From Rubripirellula sp. (GTDB lineage Bacteria; Planctomycetota; Planctomycetia; Pirellulales; Pirellulaceae): a stretch of 35,583 nucleotides of DNA. Where the stretch lies: NCBI GenBank assembly GCA_022425745.1, contig JAKMEW010000072.1, positions 1-35,583 of the forward strand, read 5' to 3'. The notes under the pieces are model-generated. The model was given only the letters and a program-made list of their open reading frames with translations. It was not told the origin of the DNA and did not search any database. This document shows positions 14,146-23,131 of the stretch, in pieces (the stretch's first letter is position 1; each line of letters begins with the position of its first letter). The position numbers and the translations under genes were made by a program.

Positions 14146-16974
14146 TCATTGACTCGGTTGCTTCAAGAACTTCTCGGGCCGAAGACTGACCGAGAAAAAC
14201 TCGGGCATCCACGGTCTTTCACGATCACCGACACGCCGCGATCGATCGGCCCAAAACTCATCGCGGTTCATGCCCGACCCCGTGTCTTGCGGTGCCTCGA
14301 GCATCAAACGCCAGCCTGAATTGCTTAGCCTGCGCACGGCGTCCGCTCTTTCATGCAAGCTCGTCACCTCTTCATCGGTGATTCCCTCTGGCAACACCGG
14401 AACATCAACGTAGATTTGATCCGAGAGATTCATCAAACGCCGGAAAAGCTCAATACTTAAATCTCCGTCTCGCACGATCAAATGATTGAGTCGCTTTGCG
14501 TCTTTCTCGAGAACAGCGAGCAAAGCTTCATTAAACTCCCATCCGGTTAGGTTCAACACCTCGAGATGCCCATACTGCAGAAGACTCGACAGTGCCTCAG
14601 ATGGTAACGGTGTGTTCTCAAGGTGAAGTTCACAGATCTGCCGCAGAGCGACAATCGCTTGCACGGTTGGTTCATCTAAGCGAATTCGGTTCAGCGATAG
14701 TCGACGCAGTGACGACATCCGGCTCAGCCAAATGATGGTTTCCGCTGAAACGCTGGTATCATCAAAATTAGCTTCCCACAAATCGTGTACGTTACGCCAT
14801 GATCGCACCATATCATCATCGATCAAGGTTCCCGGCAGAGCGAGCGAGATCAATTCTTTAAGCTGCCCAATACCCGATAACGCTTCCCGGGAAATCGATG
14901 GATAGGCAAATGTTAAGCGATGCAAATGAGAACACTTAAGCACCTCTTCTGCGATCATATCGGTAAGTTCCGCTCCTCCACCGGCAAACCACTCCAAGTC
15001 GCGCAAACCGCGGAGAGAGGCTGATACCGGCCAAGGCCCCTCCAGCGATAAACCTTCAAGCCCAGGGACATTTTCAATGTGTAGTGCCGTTGGGCTAGCA
15101 ACCATTGTCAAACTGGTTCGCATTCGAGGCTGATTCAACAGCGAAACTTTTTCGATCTCGCGCATTGTGGAGACACGCAGGAATTTCAACCGATCGCGAT
15201 CCCGTGTGTCGAGTGAATGTATCTGCTCGCCGTTAATCAGTAGACGATCGATCTTAGGGAATTGCTCCAGTAATTCCTCAAACTCTCGTCCACGAAGCAA
15301 AGTGGTGCGTGCATCCAGTGAGTTATATTGAGGTTTAGAACCAATCTGCTTGACCTGCGAAAAGTCGACGTGGGTTCCGTTGAGATTCAACTGTTGGATT
15401 TCGATATTCTGAGCCAAGGGAGTCAGATCGATTCCTTTCAAAGGTAAGTAACCGAGATCTAATTCGTACGGGCCGCGACGCTCACCGAGGTAACGAATCC
15501 AACTTCGGCACTTTTCGGGATCGGTCTCTTGAGGAATCACATTACCTGTGAGCGTCACCAGGTAGGCACCTAGCTTTAACTTTTTCAGGTTTGCTGAATC
15601 ACCCAGTCGTAACTGCTCGAGATCCGTTGCGTAACAGCCAATTTCACTCAGGCTGTCTGCACCATCGAGGTTGAGATTCCTGACCCAAGTCAATCCGGGA
15701 ACAAGGTAGTTGTCGTTAAGCACGAACCTTGCATCAACGATTTCTTCTTCAAGGCTCGCCAGTCGAGGAACTTTTATCAATGACAGATCGTGCTTTTGAA
15801 CGCGATCCAAACAGAGTCGTTGCAATTGCGGAAGGTTGGAAAAATGAAGCCCAAGAACTGCCTCATTCAGTTCATAGGTTCTTCGTTTGACCCATAGTGT
15901 TTTCAGGCGAATCCAATCCTCAAATGAGATGGATGCGCTAACACCATCGGGAGGTCGAGACAACCAAAGCAATTCACATGTTTTCGCCCAGCCCACCCTT
16001 TCGATCTCTTGAAAGGCAACACCCGTTGACTGCAAATCAACCGTCACTAACGGAAGCTGGTCAAATTGATGTAACTGAGCCTTGGTGAGTGGCGTACCGG
16101 CAAGCTTTAAGTGCTTAATCCACGGCATCCGAGCAATAGCGGCTACCTCATTATCGCTAAGAGAGCCGTTGGCGACCATCAACGAATTGAAATGAAGTGA
16201 TTTCCCAAGAGCCTCGAAGGTACCCAGCTCATGTTCACCGCCGTAGCTGTGTAGCGAAACAAGCGTTGGAATATCCACGACTCGTCGAAGAATCTCAGGA
16301 GTCGCACCGGTCAAGCGAACTTGCCGAACTTCTAGCAGCCATCGCTTTAGGCCCTGAGGGAGCTGCGACTCAATGATTTGGGGGACCCAAGCTGAAACAA
16401 AGAAATTGCCGTTACGACTCAGCTCAGCTGCGAGTTTCTTTTGTTGGTATGGGGTCCATGCTTTCGCTGCGACAATCCCCGTGGGAACCACCAAAATGCA
16501 AAATGCGAAAAAGGTATCGAACCAGATACGGCGTCGACCCGACTCTTTCTCGTGATGAAGAGATCGGTGCCTAAACGATAGAAACCAATGGACAAAAAAA
16601 CAGACTAGCAAACCGAGCAACGAATTCACGACGAGTAAGTGCGGTTCCCAGAAGCGATACACGACCTGTGTCTCCGAAGGATAGCCGACTGCGTACCGGA
16701 GCGGCCAGCCTCCCATCACCGGCATTTCAACTTGGCTGCCTTCCTGACTCGCGGGAAAGTCAAGCTGACCTAGCCAAATCGGCTCAACCTCCACGTACTG
16801 GTAAGGGAGATTGACCGCGATGAAGAAAAGGATGACGACAGCAGCGAAGAAACCACTGGTGAGTCGATGCTTCAGGCCAAGCGGGGCGTGGCCACTTGAG
16901 GAAATCAACATCGGTTTGGTTGAACTGCGAGAATACTCACTTGACGCTTGTTCATTGTCGGCAGACGTACGCAT
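14146..16974 (-). CDS. Large LRR-like membrane protein, unknown function
   Basis: 942 aa from ATG 16974. Three N-terminal hydrophobic helices lie at about 41-58 (FFAAVVILFFIAVNLPY), 113-134 (LLVVNSLLGLLVCFFVHWFL) and 152-172 (FFAFCILVVPTGIVAAKAW). The rest is a long soluble domain with leucine-rich-repeat-like spacing: LKHLKLAGTPL-type segments, LEVLNLTGWEFN, LRRLSLNRIRLDEPTV and CELHLENTPLPSEAL near the end are the clearest repeats. Repeats are irregular, as is common in planctomycete LRR proteins. The topology suggests a membrane-anchored interaction domain; partner unknown. The frame extends upstream to TTG 17043 (965 aa) without a ribosome site; ATG 16974 is preferred but not certain. Two small ORFs precede it on the same strand. 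Confidence 0.8.
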   Translation of the reverse strand: MRTSADNEQASSEYSRSSTKPMLISSSGHAPLGLKHRLTSGFFAAVVILFFIAVNLPYQYVEVEPIWLGQLDFPASQEGSQVEMPVMGGWPLRYAVGYPSETQVVYRFWEPHLLVVNSLLGLLVCFFVHWFLSFRHRSLHHEKESGRRRIWFDTFFAFCILVVPTGIVAAKAWTPYQQKKLAAELSRNGNFFVSAWVPQIIESQLPQGLKRWLLEVRQVRLTGATPEILRRVVDIPTLVSLHSYGGEHELGTFEALGKSLHFNSLMVANGSLSDNEVAAIARMPWIKHLKLAGTPLTKAQLHQFDQLPLVTVDLQSTGVAFQEIERVGWAKTCELLWLSRPPDGVSASISFEDWIRLKTLWVKRRTYELNEAVLGLHFSNLPQLQRLCLDRVQKHDLSLIKVPRLASLEEEIVDARFVLNDNYLVPGLTWVRNLNLDGADSLSEIGCYATDLEQLRLGDSANLKKLKLGAYLVTLTGNVIPQETDPEKCRSWIRYLGERRGPYELDLGYLPLKGIDLTPLAQNIEIQQLNLNGTHVDFSQVKQIGSKPQYNSLDARTTLLRGREFEELLEQFPKIDRLLINGEQIHSLDTRDRDRLKFLRVSTMREIEKVSLLNQPRMRTSLTMVASPTALHIENVPGLEGLSLEGPWPVSASLRGLRDLEWFAGGGAELTDMIAEEVLKCSHLHRLTFAYPSISREALSGIGQLKELISLALPGTLIDDDMVRSWRNVHDLWEANFDDTSVSAETIIWLSRMSSLRRLSLNRIRLDEPTVQAIVALRQICELHLENTPLPSEALSSLLQYGHLEVLNLTGWEFNEALLAVLEKDAKRLNHLIVRDGDLSIELFRRLMNLSDQIYVDVPVLPEGITDEEVTSLHERADAVRRLSNSGWRLMLEAPQDTGSGMNRDEFWADRSRRVGDRERPWMPEFFSVSLRPEKFLKQPSQ

Positions 16975-17062
16975 GACTGCTTGGCTCAGACGGGAGAATC
17001 GACCGTCACTGCAGAGGCAACGGATAGCGGGAAGAAACAACAACCATCGTCGAGCCGATTGA

Positions 17063-17209
17063 TTACTCGTTTCTCTGACACACTAGCAGAATAGCAGAGC
17101 GGACAACCCCGGGGGTGCTTTGCAGCTCGCGGACCTCTTCCAGAGTAAGCCAATCGTGGATTTCTCGAGCATCATTGACCGTCCCACGTCCGATGAAAGT
17201 GCGTTGCAT
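17063..17209 (-). CDS. Small ORF, 48 aa, unknown
   Basis: ATG 17209 to TAA 17063 on the minus strand; too short for most gene callers. The middle, DAREIHDWLTLEEVRELQST, looks like a charged amphipathic helix, and the sequence continues PGVVRSAILLVCQ. It starts 3 nt after the stop of the 70-aa gene, in the same frame (TGA-CCC-ATG), and ends 88 bp before the chosen ATG of the LRR protein. No ribosome site is seen, so translation would depend on coupling or readthrough. It may be a real small gene, a C-terminal extension reached by readthrough, or a relic. Confidence 0.4.
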   Translation of the reverse strand: MQRTFIGRGTVNDAREIHDWLTLEEVRELQSTPGVVRSAILLVCQRNE

Positions 17210-17212
17210 GGG

Positions 17213-17425
17213 TCAAGCACCCAAATCTCGCTTCTCAGCTCCCGTCTCGTCGTACCGATTGATGGCGAAGTAAAAGAATGGGATCGGCAAGCATGGCAAA
17301 AGCAAAAGAAAGTAGTAACCGAGCAGGAAACTAAAACCGAGTGTCAGCAGGACAAAACCGAGCCACAACCACCAAGTGTCTCGCCACAAACCGAGTAATT
17401 GTTTCACCATCTTGAAGCATCCCAT
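17213..17425 (-). CDS. Small membrane protein, 70 aa
   Basis: Two transmembrane helices with little between them (about 19-35, WLWLGFVLLTLGFSFLLG, and 37-53, YFLLLLPCLPIPFFYFA), framed by an N-terminal LGLWRDTWW and a charged C-terminus NRYDETGAEKRD. Hydrophobicity is consistent along the frame, which argues for real coding; opposite-strand frames lack it. An ATG at 17410 gives a 65-aa version. Function is unknown. It heads a minus-strand run with the 48-aa ORF and the LRR-like membrane protein, and is divergent from the purine nucleoside phosphorylase genes. Confidence 0.65.
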   Translation of the reverse strand: MGCFKMVKQLLGLWRDTWWLWLGFVLLTLGFSFLLGYYFLLLLPCLPIPFFYFAINRYDETGAEKRDLGA

Positions 17426-17802
17426 TTTGAAGGTTTTGCACCGGTTCGTAGATTATGAAAACTGGTTTGATCGCGATAGGTCGCAACAAATGACTTTTGA
17501 GTTTGAATTACTCGCAACCCTTCGACATCAATCAGAACGGCTCACCTCAGGTGATGGAAATTCGAGAACAACATTGGAGGAAAAGTTCAGGATCTCAAGA
17601 AACGGTTTCCCGCAGAATAGTTAGCACGACGCGTAAGCACCTTAAGAGACAAGATGCAAGTCACCTGCGTTGATATTCACCACAAAAAATTCTTTTCAGA
17701 ACATTTTCAATTCTTTGCTCTAGGGAGGTCGCCAACCGTTTTGATGATCTTTACAATGCGACCTCGCAAGTGAATGGAACGAACGATTCAAGGCGTTGAA
17801 CG
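17426..17802. other. Divergent intergenic region, 377 bp
   Basis: It should hold promoters for the 70-aa gene (minus) and the phosphorylase operon (plus). A TACAAT at 17752-17757 could be a -10 for the operon, but no -35 match lies at proper spacing. A plus-strand frame across 17376-17624 has no protein-like character. No repeat or RNA gene is recognised. Confidence 0.45.
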
Positions 17803-18642
17803 ATGCTTGATCTTTACGACAAAATTCAAGACGCATGCAAAACCATTCGCGAACGATTTCCAGTACAACCAAAAGTCGCTATCATCTTGGGCACCGGACT
17901 GGGTGATCTCGCGGAAGAGATCGAAGTCGACGTAGCAATTGACTACGAAGACATCCCACACTTTCCCAAATCGACAGCTACAAGCCACCGAGGACGGCTG
18001 GTATGCGGGCATCTCGCCGGTGTACCGGTTGTGGCCATGGAAGGCCGTTTTCATCTTTATGAGGGTTACCCTCTAAAACTCATCACACTGCCAGTTCGGG
18101 TTTTCAAAGAACTGGGAGTCGAATTGCTTGTGGTGAGTAACGCGTGCGGAGGTCTCAATCCGTACTTCAACTCGGGCGACTTGATGGTGATTGAAGATCA
18201 CATCAATCTCCTCGGCGATAACCCATTGATCGGAATCAATGACGATCGTTTGGGTCCCCGCTTTCCCGACATGTGTGAACCGTACGATCAGTCATGGGTT
18301 GATCGCACGATCAAGATTGGACGCGACCTTGACCTGACAATTCACAAAGGTGTCTTTGTTGCAGTCGCCGGACCCAACCTAGAAACTCGAGCTGAATATC
18401 GTTTTCTACGAACCATCGGTGCTGACGTGGTCGGCATGAGTACCGTACCTGAAAACATCGTGGCTGTGCATTGTGGTCTCAAGACGGTCGGCATCAGCGT
18501 GATTACCGATATGTGCCTACCGGATGCTTTAAAGCCCGCGAATGTCGAAGAAATCATTGCGGTGGCTGGTAAAGCTGCACCAAATCTTCAGGCGGTGGTT
18601 AGAGGAATTGTCCAAGAGGCGGGAAATCCTCGGATCGCTTAA
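17803..18642 (+). CDS. Purine nucleoside phosphorylase, trimeric PNP/MTAP family (paralogue 1)
   Basis: 279 aa. The enzyme splits purine nucleosides with phosphate to free base and (deoxy)ribose-1-phosphate in the cytosol, feeding purine salvage. Family motifs run in order: IILGTGLGDLAEEI (phosphate), SHRGRLVCG, EGRFHLYEGY, VSNACGGLNP, ETRAEYRFLRTIGADVVGMS (with the purine-site Glu) and ISVITDMCLPD. The residue matching human PNP Asn243 is Asp236 here; Asp at this place is found in methylthioadenosine phosphorylases, which accept 6-aminopurines, so specificity may differ from the classical 6-oxopurine enzyme. ATG 17803 has only a weak ribosome site (AAGGCG). It is followed after 3 nt by the second PNP gene. 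Confidence 0.93.
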   Translation: MLDLYDKIQDACKTIRERFPVQPKVAIILGTGLGDLAEEIEVDVAIDYEDIPHFPKSTATSHRGRLVCGHLAGVPVVAMEGRFHLYEGYPLKLITLPVRVFKELGVELLVVSNACGGLNPYFNSGDLMVIEDHINLLGDNPLIGINDDRLGPRFPDMCEPYDQSWVDRTIKIGRDLDLTIHKGVFVAVAGPNLETRAEYRFLRTIGADVVGMSTVPENIVAVHCGLKTVGISVITDMCLPDALKPANVEEIIAVAGKAAPNLQAVVRGIVQEAGNPRIA

Positions 18643-18645
18643 CCT

Positions 18646-19527
18646 GTGTGTGAACGAATAGAAAACGCAACCCACAACGCCGTCCAATTCATTCGCAACC
18701 AAAGCGTCGCAAAACCTCTAGTCGGTGTCATTCTCGGTAGCGGCTTAGGCGGTCTAGCACAGTGCGTTGAGAGTGCAGTTAAAATCCCCTACGACTCAAT
18801 ACCTGGATTTCAATGCACTCACGCGCGGGGGCACCGAGGACTACTTGTGATCGGGTCTCTTGAGAAGACTCCGATTGTGATGATGGCCGGCAGATATCAT
18901 CGCTACGAAGGATTCTCAAATCAGCAGGTGACTTATCCCATCTCAGTGATGCATCAACTTGGAATTCAACAATTGATCATCACGAATGCTGCTGGTGGAC
19001 TTCACCCAAAACTTCGCGTTGGTGACGTGATGATCCTTCAAGATCACATCAACTGGCTCAGTCAGTCCACCTATCAACACAAAGCGAGGCAAGCGATCTC
19101 ATCGAGTCAAGAGCCGCTTGATTCGATACCCGCCAACCTCATGAGAACATCGGATTTCTACCCTAAGCATCTCATCCATTGCGTTCATTCCATAGCGAGA
19201 TCTCATCAAATCACGCTTCACAGTGGCACGTACCTAGCAACGCTTGGCCCGAGTTACGAAACAAGAAGTGAGTACCGGATGATGCGTCGGATTGGTGCAG
19301 ACGCAGTCGGCATGAGTTCCATCCCCGAAGCGTTGCTGGCGAAAAAACTCGGCATCGATCCGGTTACTTTATCGATCATTACCAACGTCGCTAATCCTGA
19401 CCAGCGTCACCGTGCGGATCATCAAGAAGTGCTTGAACAGGGAAAGAAGACCGAATCGAATGTTGAAATCCTTATTCGTGGCCTGATCCGCTATCTAGGT
19501 AAACTGAAGTCAACCGTGAACGCCTAG
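18646..19527 (+). CDS. Purine nucleoside phosphorylase, trimeric PNP family (paralogue 2)
   Basis: 293 aa, GTG start placed 3 nt after the stop of paralogue 1 in the same frame (TAA-CCT-GTG). It has the same motif order: VILGSGLGGLAQ, ARGHRGLLVIG, AGRYHRYEGF, ITNAAGGLHP, ETRSEYRMMRRIGADAVGMS and LSIITNVANP. The base-recognition residue is the classical Asn (Asn247), which favours hypoxanthine/guanine nucleosides. The central segment 140-165 (ARQAISSSQEPLDSIPAN) is less conserved than in paralogue 1. The tight spacing points to one transcript and probably translational coupling. The two paralogues therefore likely divide substrates, or form mixed trimers; the latter is speculation. Confidence 0.93.
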   Translation: MCERIENATHNAVQFIRNQSVAKPLVGVILGSGLGGLAQCVESAVKIPYDSIPGFQCTHARGHRGLLVIGSLEKTPIVMMAGRYHRYEGFSNQQVTYPISVMHQLGIQQLIITNAAGGLHPKLRVGDVMILQDHINWLSQSTYQHKARQAISSSQEPLDSIPANLMRTSDFYPKHLIHCVHSIARSHQITLHSGTYLATLGPSYETRSEYRMMRRIGADAVGMSSIPEALLAKKLGIDPVTLSIITNVANPDQRHRADHQEVLEQGKKTESNVEILIRGLIRYLGKLKSTVNA

Positions 19528-19628
19528 ATCATCTGGCACGCTTGGACGCAATTCCCCTAAGCTATTCATCAGTGTCGCTCTGGAACCACGAGCTGCCGAG
19601 CCCCGTTCTTCAATCCACAACAAAACCA

Positions 19629-20357
19629 ATGAGCAAATCCACTGAATCCCAACCACTAAGGTTGAATCTGAACCATTTGAGCATCAATGCGGCGATGAAT
19701 CAGATTCGTAAAATCGAAGTGGAAGAAGAAGCCGAAAAATTGCCCGAGGTGATAATCGATGCTGCCGCGGGACAAGAACACGCATTCATGCGACTTTCAC
19801 ACCCAGTCAGATTAATCCTCGAGGGCGGCCTCGGTAATTACGCGTTTGCCTTCAACGACAAGACTGACGTGCAGATGACGGGAAATGTTGGCCATGGCGT
19901 TGGCGAAGGAATGAAAAGTGGTGCGGTACGAATACGCGGCAACGCTGGAGACGGAGTGGGTTGCTCAATGACCGGCGGGACGCTCGCGATCTATGGGACT
20001 GCCGGCGATCGTTGTGGTGCCGCGATGCGTAGTGGAGGCATCTTTGTTCGGGGCGACGTAGGGCAAGAAACGGGAATTGGTGCACTCGGTGGTACGATCG
20101 TGATCGGAGGAAATGCCGGCGTGAACCTAGGGGATGCAGCAAGTAACGTGACGATCTTTATTCGTGGACGAGCTGAAAGTCTTGCTGAGGGTGTCGTTGA
20201 AGCACCACTGAGGCAAAAAGAGCAGGTTCGCCTCGGTCTACTGTTAATCAATGCCTCGATCCGCGGCGACGCGAAAGATTTTCGTCGCGTTGTTCCCAAA
20301 GCGATGCTCGAAGCGGAACAACCTAAATCAGGTGAATTGAATCCCAACTGGCGGTAA
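19629..20357 (+). CDS. GXGXG beta-helix protein (glutamate-synthase alpha C-terminal / FwdC / GlxC-like)
   Basis: 242 aa from ATG 19629; the frame opens earlier at TTG 19542 without support. After an N-terminal part containing LNLNHLSINAAMNQI, the core is a right-handed beta-helix of about 18-residue turns of the type G-x-G-x-x-M-x-x-G (GHGVGEGMKSGAVRIRGNAG, DRCGAAMRSGGIFVRGDVG, GNAGVNLGDAASNVTIFIRG). This is the GXGXG domain that ends glutamate synthase GltB and forms FwdC/FhcC of formylmethanofuran dehydrogenase and GlxC/MgsB-type subunits, where it is a scaffold beside the active domain. No GltB amidotransferase, FwdA/B or FhcD is in the window. It is 102 bp downstream of PNP2 and precedes an FMN-barrel-like gene, as in split glutamate-synthase-like loci. 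Confidence 0.85.
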   Translation: MSKSTESQPLRLNLNHLSINAAMNQIRKIEVEEEAEKLPEVIIDAAAGQEHAFMRLSHPVRLILEGGLGNYAFAFNDKTDVQMTGNVGHGVGEGMKSGAVRIRGNAGDGVGCSMTGGTLAIYGTAGDRCGAAMRSGGIFVRGDVGQETGIGALGGTIVIGGNAGVNLGDAASNVTIFIRGRAESLAEGVVEAPLRQKEQVRLGLLLINASIRGDAKDFRRVVPKAMLEAEQPKSGELNPNWR

Positions 20358-20441
20358 ATCGCTACTCAGCAACATCCCTGATCGTAATGACACAATGTGT
20401 CTGCGAACTCTCCACCATCATGCGGCAGAGCGTTGAATACC

Positions 20442-21533
20442 ATGCAAGCGAGATTAGAAAAACTCAAATTCACTTCCCCCAAAGCCGAATCCTCTTGGAC
20501 TGGCCCCCCAGCTCCATGGCAACACCCAAGTTTTTCCACGCTAGCTCTCAATGAAGCCGCCGAGAAACGCTTCAAGGAACTTCTGCCACTGTTCTTACAC
20601 GAACCAAGATGGCACGATTTTGAAAACGAGCAAGCCAACGCTATCGCTGTTGCTTTAGCTGAGATTGAAATACCTGTGACGGCATTGCGCAGTGAAGTGA
20701 GCAGCGGCAACGGTGACTCGGCACTGCATGAAGTGACCGGTCGAGATTCGACTTATCTACCGAGAATTGTCCCCTATCGACCAGAACGTTACGGTCTCAT
20801 CGTTGACGATTTCGACCACGCAACGATGATCGATATTCGGCTCACAACTCATCGGGATGAAACGGGTCGCTTTGCGTACTCCGCAGATCAACTGTCGCGA
20901 TGGGACGTCCTCAAAGGCGAAGTGCCGATCTCAGGTGGAAGCTGGGTTCCCTCCGCTACCTTTCCACCCGACGTCCCTTCCATGCACCAACTTGGGTCAA
21001 AGTTTTCACAGCTTCGTGCCTTGGCACCCAACGCGGCATTGTTTGTAACGCTTGAACCTTTCCATCTGGAGATTGACTTGCAAGGCGTCCTTGCGGCGCA
21101 ACCCGACGGATTGATCCTGCAACTGGAATCACTTGCCTTGGATGGACTAGAGCTTGCAACCATGGTTCACAAAACACGTGAACTGATGGATCGACTCGGC
21201 AAGCAAACGACACCGCTGTGGATTTCACCCGGAGAAATTGGAGCAGATGATGCAGCCAAGCTGATTGCCCTCGGTGCATCCGGAGTTGCAATTGATTCAT
21301 GGTTCGAACACCTTTGGGACGAAATCGCAGCCTCTTCCAATTCTGGTTACGCCTCACGCGGCCATCATCTAAATCAAGCTCGACGTCTTGCCAATGAAAT
21401 GCAGTGGTACGCCAACCGCACCATGGGGTTATTGCACTCACTGAAACGCTTACCGAAACACGAACGACTCACCAGCCTCGACGTCACTTGGTGTGAAGCA
21501 CTCAATCTGAAGCAGATGGGTTCATGGGATTGA
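20442..21533 (+). CDS. FMN-barrel glutamate-synthase-like protein, divergent
   Basis: 363 aa from ATG 20442; GTG 20397 gives 378 aa. The C-terminal half resembles the end of the FMN-binding TIM barrel of glutamate synthase: QPDGLILQLES, then TPLWISPGEIGADDAAKLIA, LGASGVAIDSWFEHLWDE. That stretch is where FMN glutamate synthase domains have a phosphate-binding G-x-x-x-x-A-D-x-x-K-x-x-A-LGA. The cysteine cluster of the [3Fe-4S] site is absent (only two Cys, near the ends). The N-terminal half is not recognisable. Gene order GXGXG protein then FMN-like protein supports a joint complex, but the reaction is unknown and FMN binding is unproven. It is convergent with the FAD oxidoreductase, 35 bp away. 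Confidence 0.65.
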   Translation: MQARLEKLKFTSPKAESSWTGPPAPWQHPSFSTLALNEAAEKRFKELLPLFLHEPRWHDFENEQANAIAVALAEIEIPVTALRSEVSSGNGDSALHEVTGRDSTYLPRIVPYRPERYGLIVDDFDHATMIDIRLTTHRDETGRFAYSADQLSRWDVLKGEVPISGGSWVPSATFPPDVPSMHQLGSKFSQLRALAPNAALFVTLEPFHLEIDLQGVLAAQPDGLILQLESLALDGLELATMVHKTRELMDRLGKQTTPLWISPGEIGADDAAKLIALGASGVAIDSWFEHLWDEIAASSNSGYASRGHHLNQARRLANEMQWYANRTMGLLHSLKRLPKHERLTSLDVTWCEALNLKQMGSWD

Positions 21534-21568
21534 ATCGTCCATCTGGAAAGCTTCGTGGTCGCTAAGCC

Positions 21569-22813
21569 TTACGAAAGCGATCCGACAACGGCCTCTGCAG
21601 CAAGACGCCCCGACTGCATCGCGCCATTGATTGACCCGTTGGTTCTGTAATCGCCACAAACGTACAAATCTCCACTCAAGTGCGCTGGCTTGCTTGGCGG
21701 ATCAAACGATGGGGACGATTGATTGGGTAAAGCTCTGGTTATTCGATCCGTCCTCAGGTGCCTCCACTTCTTAGCTTCGGTACCAAACATCGTCGCGGCC
21801 TCGTCGATGACAGCGGCAGGCAGTGATTCAGGATCAACACCTTGCTTGAGCACTGACACTGAAATAAGGGATTGGCCATCCGGTGCATACGCCGGTGCAA
21901 CATCACTTGGCACGCACAGATGATTGATCACGCCTTGACCTGTTCCATTCAGCATCAACATGCTTTTCTGACACGGTGATTTCTCAGCAGCAAAGTAGAG
22001 AGTTGTAGCGGATCGCGCCTTACGCTGATTCGCCAACTCGGGAATAAGCTTGGCAGCGTGATGTTGATCCAAAGCTAAAATCACGCGACTGCCAGCAACG
22101 ACCTCTCCTGAAAAAAGCGTCACCGCGTTGCCGTCGATCTGCTGAACCGGTGCATGAAGCCTAATCCGATCCGCAGGCAACGCGGACGCAATTTGCTTTG
22201 CAATTGCCCCCATTCCGTAGGCCGGCAAGGTGGCATCGCCATGGCTGAACATTCTGAAAAGAAAACAGAACATTCGGGACGACGTTTCGAGTTCTTGCTC
22301 AAGAAAAACGCCACCAAAAAAGGGACGTAAAAATCGATCAATCATCTTGTTCGAAAAACCCGCACGCTGCAGCATCTCGAGCGATGATTGATCGATGCCC
22401 TCGAACAAACTCTCCACACTACCCCGACTGACGCGATTCCTTAGTAAAGCAATCCTAACTTTATCCGCCAAAGTCCCCACCGGTGAGAAAGCTGTTTGAA
22501 ACAATTGAGAGGGTCTTCGCCACGGATCAACCAACGAATGGAATTGGTCACCAAGCCACACCAGCGAACCCGGCTCAAAAGGACAGAGTCGCAGTTCGGA
22601 GAAATCGAGCAGACTTTTGGCTTCGGGATAGGAATTTAAGAATACTTGGAAGCCTCGGTCCAGCAAAAAACCATCCACCTCGTCGGTGCGCACCCGCCCC
22701 CCGATATCATCAGATGCCTCCAGCATCAGCACTTCGATTCCTTGCTCCTGCAGTACCTTTGCGGCGGTTAAGCCAGACAAACCAGCTCCGACAATCACCA
22801 CTGGATCACACAT
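21569..22813 (-). CDS. NAD(P)/FAD-dependent oxidoreductase (amine oxidase / protoporphyrinogen-oxidase-like)
   Basis: 414 aa flavoprotein with an N-terminal Rossmann FAD motif [17 protein letters not shown] and the following [13 protein letters not shown] (ribose-binding Glu, GG and R), typical of the amine oxidase/phytoene desaturase/HemG superfamily. The substrate domain includes [15 protein letters not shown] and [20 protein letters not shown], and the C-terminal second FAD motif reads [20 protein letters not shown]. These landmarks match the group usually annotated simply as FAD-dependent oxidoreductase in planctomycetes and cyanobacteria; the substrate cannot be told, but carotenoid-like or porphyrin-like molecules are used by relatives. 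ATG 22813 is well placed. It stands alone between a convergent gene and a 385-bp divergent intergenic region. Confidence 0.9.
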   Translation of the reverse strand: MCDPVVIVGAGLSGLTAAKVLQEQGIEVLMLEASDDIGGRVRTDEVDGFLLDRGFQVFLNSYPEAKSLLDFSELRLCPFEPGSLVWLGDQFHSLVDPWRRPSQLFQTAFSPVGTLADKVRIALLRNRVSRGSVESLFEGIDQSSLEMLQRAGFSNKMIDRFLRPFFGGVFLEQELETSSRMFCFLFRMFSHGDATLPAYGMGAIAKQIASALPADRIRLHAPVQQIDGNAVTLFSGEVVAGSRVILALDQHHAAKLIPELANQRKARSATTLYFAAEKSPCQKSMLMLNGTGQGVINHLCVPSDVAPAYAPDGQSLISVSVLKQGVDPESLPAAVIDEAATMFGTEAKKWRHLRTDRITRALPNQSSPSFDPPSKPAHLSGDLYVCGDYRTNGSINGAMQSGRLAAEAVVGSLS

Positions 22814-22844
22814 GCAAACAAATTCCGAAATTAGGAAGAACTCA

Positions 22845-22874
22845 GTTCGATCTTAGGTTCGATCTTAGGTTCGA
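22845..22874. repeat. 12-bp tandem repeat, 2.5 copies
   Basis: gttcgatcttag is found at 22845-22856 and 22857-22868, then gttcga at 22869-22874. It lies 31 bp upstream of the FAD oxidoreductase start. Confidence 0.8.
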
Positions 22875-23064
22875 AGATCAACGGGTGAACGCCTAGACAC
22901 GACGACGCTTTGTCGTACTTTGCAGACGCACCTCATGTGGCACCGCCGTTGTGGTCATGACGGCAACGCCATTACGGTTATGATAGTACCTAGGCCATCC
23001 ATGCTTCGTCTATGGCTCGGAAAGATTGCGATGCACCAGAGCAAAGACAACTAAACTTCCTGAA

Positions 23065-23091
23065 TTGAAGCACGGCGAGCGCTGCTACAAT
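23065..23091 (+). promoter_or_regulatory. Candidate sigma-70 promoter of the membrane cassette
   Basis: TTGAAG (23065-23070) and TACAAT (23086-23091) are separated by 15 bp; TG at 23083-23084 gives an extended -10 (TGCTACAAT). The spacer is short. Transcription would begin near 23098, giving a leader of about 100 nt. Confidence 0.4.
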
Positions 23092-23131
23092 TCCCAAAGA
23101 CACCGATTCGAGCGATAGGGATCAATCAACA

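Noticed and set aside
20956-21441. 161-codon minus-strand frame
   Set aside because: Antisense to the FMN-barrel-like gene, with His/Arg/Trp-rich composition typical of shadows.
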